From: Rhizophagus sp. LPA8_4_AMF
Lineage: Eukaryota > Glomeromycota > Glomeromycetes > Glomerales > Glomeraceae
Length of the DNA stretch: 22,920 bases
Direction: 5' to 3'
Assembly (NCBI GenBank): GCA_021464525.1
Contig: JADRCO010001065.1
Coordinates: forward strand, 1 to 22,920
The notes beneath the pieces were generated by a model. It was not told the origin of the DNA. It saw nothing but the letters and a program-made list of their open reading frames with translations, and searched no databases. The position numbers and the translations under genes are program-made. Below are positions 9,415 to 18,027 of the stretch, in pieces. How positions within the stretch are numbered: position 1 is the first letter of the stretch; every line of letters starts with the position of its first letter.

Positions 9415-9580
9415 AAGTTAAAAATTAGAGTTATGCAATTATCTTGGCATCTAGTAGTCTAATTTTGATGAATATTTTTTATTTTGTAGCTCTCATTGAA
9501 CTCTACAATTTTAAAAAATAGTTCATCAAAATTGGACCACTGGATGCTAAGAAATTTGCAAAAAAAGATTTTTAGATTTT
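9415..9580. repeat. Long imperfect hairpin (~65-80 bp arms)
   Basis: The left arm starts GCAATTATCTTGGCATCTAG at 9435, and the reverse complement of the right arm (ending at 9559) starts GCAAATTTCTTAGCATCCAG. The arms continue through AATTTTGATGAA, TATTTTTTA and TTGTAG, meeting near 9497. Weaker pairing extends outward to about 9415 and 9580. Almost no loop separates the arms. It may be a MITE or a transcribed foldback RNA; it has no coding capacity. Confidence 0.6.
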
Positions 9581-9599
9581 AGCAAAAAGTGTGATTTTT

Positions 9600-10138
9600 G
9601 TTTAAAAATCCATTATGACTTGTATATTAGATGTCCAGGGTCATAGTATGATTGTGAGCTCAATAGATACTATCATGATATCTTATCCCAATATGATATT
9701 TAAGGTATAAATTTTTCCTGTCTAAGTCAATTATTCAGAATGAATTTCACAAATTGTTCAAAGTTTTCCATTCTATTAACCAGTAATCAACCCATCTTTT
9801 GGTATTTTCCTGCTATACTTAGTACTAACTTTTCAACTTATCCTCAAATACTTACACAGTTAAACACACCTATGACTTTATTCTGTCTTTTATTCTTGAC
9901 AGTGATAAAGCTGATCTCTTGATATATGTTTATTTGTATTTGGCTGAATTGCATAATGGCCAATACTGTGTAGGATTTGTAGTAAACTTATTCATTGTCC
10001 TGCGCTGATTATTTCTCAACTTTTTAGGCATAATAAATAAATAAACTGATTTAATTAATCTGATCGAATCCCGCTAGCTTAGTTACTTTTTTGGTATTCT
10101 CCAATTGAATGCTTTTTATCACTTATTATTTTAGTAAT
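9600..10138. other. Intergenic DNA of more even composition, no gene called
   Basis: Composition is less skewed than in neighbouring intergenic DNA. A 60-codon plus-strand frame (9740-9922) is hydrophobic and without motif. On the minus strand several short frames are open, possibly continuing the decayed gene at 10139-10350, but no coherent protein can be assembled. Confidence 0.35.
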
Positions 10139-10350
10139 TTATTCTATAACTAAATATTTATCATGCCAGAATAAAGATCTCTCAAAATAATATTCACCTA
10201 ATCTTGCTTAATATGCAAATTCTGAGTCCGTCTGATCTGACTTTTGACAAATGTAAGCTTTATATTCAAGTGTAACTTTTGGAAATTGTTCATCAAATTC
10301 TTTTTAATCCACCAATAGTCTTTAATTTCCATTTCTTTCAATCTAAGACG
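10139..10350 (-). pseudogene. Possible decayed coding sequence, family unknown
   Basis: On the minus strand, 10350-10301 reads a protein-like stretch including KEMEIKDYWWIKK. After a one-base shift, 10300-10139 continues EFDEQFPKVTLEYKAYIC, then one in-frame TAA at 10210-10208, then ARLGEYYFERSLFWHDK up to a stop at 10139. The mixed, aromatic- and charge-balanced composition differs from the Lys/Asn/Ile/Phe translations typical of non-coding DNA here. I do not recognise the family. It may be a transposon or gene relic. Confidence 0.25.
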
Positions 10351-10359
10351 CAATTATAA

Positions 10360-11260
10360 TTATCAATTAAACTAACTATATATTAGTAAGTTAGTGATTC
10401 ATGAAATTCATTCTCACGTTAGATCTTATATTATCTCAAATTCATTTTTACCAATAATAATCGATGTTAAAAAAATTTTAGGTGGTTTAACATTCACATG
10501 TAGATTTTCCATTTTAGGATAACTTTAATATTCATATGTTGCCTTTTAGGAATAATAACATGAAATTATTAGTCTAAAATTTATAATAAGTAACAAACTA
10601 ATAATATATTGTAAATATCATATTATAGCTTAAATCAAAAAAATCCCTTTACTTACAATAACAGATAAAAAAACAAACATTCTTTTGACAAAAAAAGAAA
10701 ATTCAAATAATTGTAATATTAAAGTTCATGTAATAGTTAAATTATCAACTCCAATAATAACTTGATACTCCAACACAACCTTTGAATAATAATGACAACA
10801 GTTAGTATCATGGAATTGATGATTACTTCAAGTTTTGTTTAGTAAAATAAATTAGGATTTATAATAAGCTTGTTTGGTTAACTACATAATATATCCATAC
10901 ATATGCTTAACTCAAATACCAACCAATTACTTAGAAGCTCTATTAGCATAGTATTTTTACTCCAAAATTAAATTTCTGTCACGCAATAGCCTATTATTAA
11001 GATTACTGATAAAAAAATAATTTCATAATCATGTGCTGAGGTGAAATAAAAAGCAGAAAAGTTTCAATTACACGTTCCTATCTTCCATAAAATTTCATGT
11101 TTTAAAAAATGTCAATTGATATTTCTTATTATTTGCATATCATTAAAAGTTTCAATTATTAATTGTATTTTTTTTCTGTGTTTGTAATTTAACGAGTAAA
11201 AAATATTGATTTTAACTTTATTAATAAGCTATAATATATAGAAAAAAAATTATTTAAATT
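10360..11260. other. AT-rich intergenic DNA, no feature recognised
   Basis: No credible open frame, tRNA or repeat was found. The right-hand end passes into the 3' flank of gene B. Confidence 0.4.
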
Positions 11261-11264
11261 ACAA

Positions 11265-11305
11265 ACTAAGAAGTGCATAAAATATTTTGCTACTCTAGCC
11301 TTAGT
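11265..11305 (-). promoter_or_regulatory. Conserved 3' palindrome after gene B
   Basis: Outer arms ACTAAG (11265-11270) and CTTAGT (11300-11305) enclose an inner AAAATATTTT palindrome flanked by GC and TGC. Relative to gene A the inner G-C pairs are replaced by A-T pairs, so pairing is kept while sequence changes. It lies 54 bases beyond the stop of gene B. Confidence 0.5.
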
Positions 11306-11358
11306 GTTTAAATAATTCAAAATAAAATTATTCAATATTGTTTGTTTATAATTATAAT

Positions 11359-13766
11359 TTAAAATCCATCTAAAAAAAATGCATATAAATAATAAAAATT
11401 ATTAATTAAAATATTATTTATACAATATTAATATTAAGAAACTAACCATCAGGAATCTCAAATTCATCTTGTTCTTCTGAATGAAGATTTGGATTATTAT
11501 ATATTTCATCATCATCTATAAAAATATAAAAAAGTACTCATTTAAAATGTTTACAAAATTAAAATTTTATAATAAATATTCTACTTACCATTAATTGGTC
11601 CTTTCACTTGTTGCATTGCTTCTTTTTTATTATCACTTTGAATTTCTATATATTTTTTTTTTTTTAAATAAAATAAATTAATTAAGTAAATATTACTTAA
11701 ACAAGGAATTAAAATTTACTAGAATTGTTTTACTTACCATTCTTTGAATTTATTTGTAACTTATTAAATACTTTAGATAACCTTTTACTATTATCTAAAT
11801 TGAAATAAATTTCCATTATTTATCTAAATAAATTTCTCTTTGGAACATTTTCATGAATACATTCCATCGTTTGCTATTCTTGGGATTATAGTTTGGATAA
11901 TAATCCGGACATTGATTTTGCTTATTTGTTTTTTCAATTGTTCACACAAAAAAGTATATGAATAAATTACCTTCACTATTCATTTTTGATGTTTTATTAA
12001 TCTTCTGATCGTTTGAATTATTAAAATCATCAACTAAAAAACGAAAATTTAGTTAATAAATATTTTATCAAATGAAAATTTTAATAAAAACTTACTATTA
12101 TCAGGAATACTAAAGTCATATGTTTTACTATGAAATGCTATTTAAAAAAATAAGAAAATATGTTAAAAATTATAATAGTTAATAAAATAACAATAAAAAA
12201 TTAACCTTCTTGTTCTCCTACAATTATTTAAATAAAAATCAAAATTAGTAATGCATTTTAATTAAAAAAAAATCAATAATATATAAATAGTACCTTCAGT
12301 TGCATTTTTTGGTTCAGGTAGATTTTCAAATTGATGAATTTTACTTATAAATAATCTGCTACTACTTGTATAATTTGTACCAGTATTTGTTTCAAAATTA
12401 TTTTTTGCTTTTGATTGAAATAATTCATTTGGCATATTTTGATATGATAAATGAATTTTTCTTATTTGTTCATTAAGTGTAATAATATCATGTCTTTTTA
12501 ATTGACCAGCATCCCAACATTGTTCCATTAAAGTTTTATATTCTAAAGGAATTTCTGATATAATTTCTGGTCTCATACCATTAATTATATCCATTGCAAG
12601 ATTATAATCATCATGCTTATAATTAATAAATGGTGGTTGTCCAGATGAAATTTCCCACATAAGTATTGCAATACTGTAAATATCAGATGCAAAAGTATAT
12701 CCTTTTCCATTGATAACTTCTGGTGCTATATAGGGAAGATTTCCATATATACTTTTTGATGATTTATCAGCAGGTCCACAAAATCCAAGATCACTAATTT
12801 GCCACCGATCATTGTGTTGTAAATATAATATATTTCCAGAGTGCAAATCTCTATGAATTGCCTTTTCTTTATGAATCCAATAAAGTGCACTAGTTATTTC
12901 AAAAGTAATTTTAATTCTTTCTTTCCATATAAGTTGATTATGATTATGTTGCAAATATTTTCTTAAATCGATATTCATTCTATTCATTACAAGCATGTAA
13001 CTTTCATTTGATATATCTTGTGTTAAACCATAACATTGTACAATTTCTGCAAATTTATTACTTATAGTTAAATGTGATATAGCCTGTAAATATAAAAACT
13101 TCTATTGTAAAGCAAAAAATTGGCTAATTATACAAATACATTTAGAATACAAACCTCTTCAAACCAATTTTGATTTGCACTTTCAACATTTTCTAATTTT
13201 TTAAGTACTACACTTCCTACAAAGTTTTGTATTCCAGGTCTTTCAATTCTTTTTAATTGTTGATTTTTAGGATCCCATTCATCATAATTTCCATTAATCC
13301 AATCTGCAGTATAAATTTCGGAGAATCCACCCTTTGTTAGATATTTAATATTTTTTAAATTACTATATGGAATCCATTCAATTATATTCATTGGATGATA
13401 CGATTCCTTTTGACATGTTTGTATCAAAATATCAATATCATTATTTCCAGATGTCCAATTTGAAAAATTTTCTTTTAAATAATTTCGAACACAATATTCA
13501 CAATATAATGTAGCTAAACATTTTTGATTGCAATTTTCACAAATTCTTTTAGTGCCCGTATTTAGAAGAATTTTATTTCGGTCATAAGATCTAGTTATAT
13601 GATTTATTGCTATTACTTTTTCATCATCTGTAAGAAGTTTATCAGCAAGAATTGTTTGTTTTTGAAATTCATATTGTTTGTGAATATCAGGGTAAATATT
13701 ATAATCAATTGACAAATATGCTCTATTAACTGTTGCATAAACTAATTCATATCGAATGGTAGACAT
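11359..13766 (-). CDS. Protein kinase domain protein B (TKL-like), nine exons
   Basis: Inverted, diverged paralog of genes A and C with a complete reading frame. Suggested exons in transcript order: 13766-13155, 13083-12294, 12217-12206, 12137-12096, 12033-11971, 11794-11738, 11645-11589, 11515-11447, 11369-11359, summing to 570 codons plus stop. The start MSTIRYELV agrees with gene C. Five Cys at 76, 79, 83, 89 and 92 precede NWTSGNNDID. The kinase domain shows GGFSEIYTADW (~146), Lys189 in VVLKK after an insertion of a few residues relative to C, WFEE at the aC helix, HRDLHSGN at 281-287, DLG at 302-304 and APE at 324-326. The acidic, Asn-rich tail comes from short phase-1 exons and ends DDGF. 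Intron 5 (11795-11970) is longer than in the other copies and holds a 41-codon open stretch. This is the best-preserved copy by splice sites. A kinase role follows from the motifs; pathway and substrate are unknown. Confidence 0.85.
12206..12217 (-). other. 12-nt micro-exon of gene B
   Basis: On the minus strand GAGAACAAGAAG sits between an acceptor TTGTAG and a donor GTTAAT. In phase 1 it encodes Gly-Glu-Gln-Glu. It corresponds to the micro-exons of genes A and C; B is the most diverged paralog, so conservation of length and splice sites here is the strongest support. Confidence 0.65.
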
Positions 13767-13840
13767 AATGTAACTTGATTACAAAAGTTTAAAAAGAAAA
13801 TTTTTATTGTTATAAAAAAAATATGTATACAAATTGAAAA

Positions 13841-13881
13841 AGGAATTTTTGAAAAAACGAATTTAAGTTTCAAAAATTCCT
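13841..13881. promoter_or_regulatory. Perfect 14-bp inverted repeat upstream of gene B
   Basis: AGGAATTTTTGAAA (13841-13854) and TTTCAAAAATTCCT (13868-13881) are exact reverse complements with a 13-base loop. The structure lies 75-115 bases upstream of the gene B start. It could be a promoter element, a 5' UTR hairpin or a small transposon relic. It has no counterpart in front of A or C. Confidence 0.45.
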
Positions 13882-13917
13882 GCATAGTGTAACCAACAAT
13901 TCGATTTTTAATATGAT

Positions 13918-14220
13918 ATGGCGATCACACAAATAAGATTAAAAATAAACATAATAAGCTATTTTTGGATGATCATCTCTATAAAAATATTTTTATTTTT
14001 TAAAAAAACTAAAAATAGAAATAAAATTGGTGAACTTTGCGAAAATCCTAAAGTGCGAAGTTGCCAGATTGTGACGAATATTTTAAAAGAATGGAAGACA
14101 ACGTTGACAGTAGTAGTTATCATTGCATTAGCGATTAATACATTGATTATCTTTTTTTTATACATGAAAAAATTTCTTGTAAAAAAAGTTCTAAAATTAG
14201 TAAATAAAATAATTATATGA
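13918..14220 (+). CDS. Small ORF with possible membrane segments, doubtful
   Basis: A 100-codon frame that diverges from gene B, ~150 bases from its start. It has a hydrophobic segment at residues ~9-30 and a convincing one at ~63-83 (TLTVVVIIALAIN then LIIFFLYM) followed by Lys-rich sequence. The middle (IGELCENPKVRSCQIV) is of more even base composition than the surroundings. I recognise no family, there is no second copy, and a 93-codon frame overlaps it on the other strand. Chance origin in AT-rich DNA is quite possible. Confidence 0.22.
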   Translation: MAITQIRLKINIISYFWMIISIKIFLFFKKTKNRNKIGELCENPKVRSCQIVTNILKEWKTTLTVVVIIALAINTLIIFFLYMKKFLVKKVLKLVNKIII

Positions 14221-14224
14221 CGCA

Positions 14225-16440
14225 GAATAGCTGAATACACTCATAATATTTGAGATGATAATTTTTCTACAATACATCAAGTTTATTGAAAATTCTCACT
14301 CTATAATGAGTTAAGAATTACATCAAACAAATAAATTAAGAATCTCATACTGACCTGTTTGAATAAATCAAGTCTTATTGAATAATATAACGTCATAACT
14401 CGTACATTAAACTCAGTTTCTATAAGCCTGATTTCTATAAACAACTTAATGTTTTAAACCAAAACTTTACAATGAATTTATACTTTTCGTAACATTATCA
14501 ATTGCAATGTATTTTTTTTAATTCATAAATAATTATAAATTTAGAAACGGAAAATCTAAAATACAACAGCATAATAAAACTTTCATATGTTTACATTTCA
14601 TTTATAATGATTTATTAATTGTTTATTACATCATTCATTAATAGATTATTTCGTTTATTGACTTTATGCATACCGCCGGGCATTCTACGAAAACGCTTGT
14701 CAACGACTGTTTGACAAATCCAATTTTACTGTCAAGATAATTATTTATAAAATAAAAACTATTATTTTAACTTTATTACGAAATAAAAGTTATTGAAGTC
14801 ATTAAATATTTCGTAAATGAACTATAATAACTTAATGTTGCTAATAAGTGATAATGTAGTAAGTATTTTTATATGTATTAAATTATCGATATTTTTAAAA
14901 TACATTTATTTTACTTTTAGCCGAAATCAGGTTAGTATTTTTAATTTCTAATAAAATATAAATATTTATTATATAATACACCAATTTAAGTTAATAGAAA
15001 ATATTGTCCAAAGTATTTGAAAATTTAAAGATAGTCTTAAAGAATAGCAATAATAATAAATTAGTTTAATATTAACAAAATTGGAGAAGAAATATTTATA
15101 ATTTTTCAATTTAAATTTTTATATAATCAAGAGATTTGCTAACGGGAACAATAAAATATCATATTGATGGTATGTAAAAATATTTTATATACGAATAATA
15201 ATCCAAATAGCCATTTGCTTGGAAGAAAAGATGTTAGTTTTTTTTCGAAAATGATTCCTTTATATTAAATAACATAAATTTCTATTTCGCAAAATTTGGT
15301 CACAAACCAATATTATATTCTAGTCTACTTTAAAAGACTCAGATATTATTCAATTTTTAAACCAATTTTTTTTTTTGTAAAGTTCCGGCATTAAAATTTT
15401 TCTTAAATACTTACAAAGTATTGACACAAATTTTGTTGATAAAAAAATTCATTATATCCCAGATTTGAAAATAACAAAAATAGTAAAAAATATTATTTTT
15501 TATATTCAGTGAGTTATTGGTATACTTATAGCCCGTTAAATTTGATCGCTTCTTTTAAAATATGTTAATACCATTAAAGAATATAACGCATACAAAAATA
15601 TTTCATTAATCATAAAAATATTATTATGCGAATAAAACCGAATTCGTCTAAATAATTATCCCTTTGTATGCTAAATTGTTAAACTCATAGTACGTATTTA
15701 TTTGAAATGAGATAAAGTCTACTATATTTTCATAAAATAGTATTTATTTGACGTCCTTAAAAAATTATTAATCGTAAAAATGATGTTATTTCGATTAAAT
15801 TGAGCCATATTTTATGTTAAAATCAAAGAAGGACCTCTAAAATTATTCAACATGCTAAAAGACTAGCTATTTTAAAATCATATGATAACCATTTTTATTA
15901 GATGGATAAAAAAATAAGAATGGTAATTACATCGGCTGTTGATTAAGTAAATGTTCAGATACACGTTGTTTTATAATGTGACCTAGAATACAAATATTAT
16001 TAATGGACAAATTAGTCTTTAGTGTAAATTTTTCATTCTGAAAATTTCCGTTGATATAATTATAGTAAAATTATTATTTCAATCACGTAATATTAAGTTC
16101 TCCTTTCCACAACATTATTAAATTATAATTTCATGAGTGACACCGACGTTTATACCTGCTACGAGATTTTATCTATTATACCCGACTTTACAACGTTAAT
16201 ATGTTTATTAGCTCAAATGGTAGTATTATTAGAAAGTTTATTCTGAATTAACATAACTACTATATATATGACTCAAAATTGTATATGTATTTTATATACT
16301 GTACTGTTATAAGTTTATTACTTACTGTATATACCTATTACTTATAACAAAGAACCGTAAATTTTACTGTCCCCATTTTTATATTTCTCGTCATATGATT
16401 TATTTATATGTGAGTCTGCAACAAAATAAGAAAGTTCAAA
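14225..16440. other. AT-rich intergenic DNA, no gene recognised
   Basis: No supported gene. A short GC-richer patch at ~14670-14720 (CATACCGCCGGGCATTCTACG and following) and another at 16140-16200 stand out and may be remnants of mobile elements. I could not assign either. Confidence 0.4.
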
Positions 16441-17500
16441 ATTTTTTTATTTTTTTTTTGTGGTAATACGATTTACTTTATTATTTATATGATAGAGAAT
16501 AAAAATAAAACTAGTATTTGAATATAAATTTAACTTAATTTACATTCTCCTTCAATACCACGCCTTTAACATATCCAATGAAGTAGTAGTATTTTCATGT
16601 ACTACATAAATTACCAATAAATTGAACTGATCATAACCTTTTTCCTAGAATCTAATTCGTTAATATCATTACCAACTATATATATTTTAATTATATTTAT
16701 TAGTCTTTTTATTTTTTTCTGATCATTTTCTGGATTTATTTCATGCCTACCCTCATTATTATCACCTACTGTACCTTCTAGTCCATCATCTAATTGATCG
16801 TCACGTAACCTTCGTTTATCTTTCCTACCTAACCCTTGACTCTTTTCAAATTCAATTACATCACTACACCTCAACATCAATATTTTAGATCGTAGTTCAT
16901 TCATGTATTCTTGAAAATCTTTGATTTTTCTTCTTTAATTTCCGAATCAGCAAATAATTTGGCATTAAATAGTCCTCAAGTACTCTAGTTAATTCTCCCA
17001 TAATTGAATATCCATGTATAATTTTAGATGGTGTCATGACAACCTCTTTTAATTTGTCCCTTACCAACGGTTGATCATCAAAATTCCTTTCTAAAACTTC
17101 ATTCCATATCTGCCACTCCGTACTTATGTTTTCGAGCATTCCCATATATGATTCCATGATTCATATCTATATGACACCTTGCGCATTTATTAGATTTAAC
17201 CCAAATACTTCTTTTATATAAAATATCATACGGTAATGTCTGAATGAAATTTTTAATTCTAAAAGCTCGTATTTTTATATCCAAATCGTTCGTTATATAT
17301 TTATCACTCGAGATTCATTCTCAATTAGTTTAAATGTAAATGCCCACTCTATATATATTAAAACAAATACTCGAGACAAATAAATTTGATCTAACATTAA
17401 AATCTCCGCCTTATTAGTAATGTATGTTAGATTTTTCACCCACTGACTAATAGCATCCGTGTACATGACCTACCAAATAATTTGACCATAATAAATACGA
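16441..17500 (-). mobile_element. Degenerate 3' part of a non-LTR (LINE) retrotransposon
   Basis: On the minus strand the order is as expected for the end of a fungal LINE ORF2. First comes an RNase H-like remnant at ~17470-17340 (YTDA, then NKAEIL resembling the KAEIL core). Next is FRIKNFIQTLP followed by a CCHC knuckle (CARC ... ESWNHIWEC), and then a charged C-terminal region with NELRSKILMLRC. An A-rich tract on the minus strand at 16441-16460 may be the poly(A) tail. Frames change several times and stops are present, so the element is dead. The reverse transcriptase domain is missing: sequence further upstream is unit C flank. Confidence 0.6.
16611..17284 (-). pseudogene. LINE ORF2 C-terminal remnant with CCHC knuckle
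   Basis: Three overlapping minus-strand frames (17284-17099, 17157-16897, 16904-16611) are pieces of one protein split by frameshifts. The first gives IKNFIQTLP ... KCARCHIDM; a +1 shift at about 17165 is needed to read YESWNHIWECSK, which completes C-x2-C ... H-x4-C; a further shift reaches EWQIWNEVLERNFDD in the second frame. The third frame (NELRSKILMLRC ... EFEKSQG) resembles the Arg/Lys-rich ends of these elements. In intact elements this region follows RNase H and binds template RNA. No function is expected here. Confidence 0.55.
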
Positions 17501-17669
17501 CGGGCGTAAGCATGTCATGGGTTTTAAAATAACGGCATGTGTTTTCTGTTACACAATCCAAATTATTTATATGGAGACTATTCGTATTTTTTTTAGTTAT
17601 ATAGATTATAATAAATGTATACCTTAATGTAAAATATAACTAACTATTCAAATATTCTTACTTTTATTT

Positions 17670-17930
17670 TATTTTCGCCTGATTTTAACGTGATCTTAAA
17701 TTATTAACAAATATTTCCCATAAAAACGTGACTTAGGAAACCTTTCCATTAAGCATCCATAAAATGTTGACCGCCTTTCCATAAAAAAAAATTGAATTAA
17801 TAAAATTTCTAAATTTTTTTAAAAAAAAATTATTTGCCATAGAAGATCTTTCCAATTTCGTACGTATTTGAACAAAAAACTATAACCTAATGATACAGTA
17901 CTACATAGAGTTAAATTTGTTTGTAACATG
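17670..17930 (+). repeat. Kinase-unit upstream flank, copy 3 (gene C)
   Basis: Colinear with ~4070-4480 before gene A: ACGTGATCTTAAATTATT, AAATATTTCCCATA, AACGTGACTTAG, CATAAAATGTTG and AAATTGAATT. Homology begins close to the end of the LINE remnant, so the LINE or a rearrangement has replaced the more distal flank seen before gene A. Confidence 0.6.
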
Positions 17931-17933
17931 TAG

Positions 17934-18009
17934 CATGTGATACAAATTTGTAGATCAAAAGGAGGCGGGACATGAAACTCCATTCTGAAACCCTTTTTTT
18001 CCAACAAAA
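17934..18009 (+). promoter_or_regulatory. Conserved block just upstream of the kinase start (gene C)
   Basis: Counterpart of 4489-4566. GGAGGCGGGACATGAAACTCC and ATTCTGAAACCC are retained, with the core lying 35-75 bases before the ATG at 18028. Probable core promoter or 5' UTR; this is inferred from position and conservation. Confidence 0.4.
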
Positions 18010-18027
18010 TTAAAAAAATATTTTGTT

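Noticed and set aside
10055..10085. GATCGAATCCCGC resembling a tRNA T-arm
   Set aside because: The bases flanking the loop do not pair and no acceptor, D or anticodon arms are found around it on either strand.
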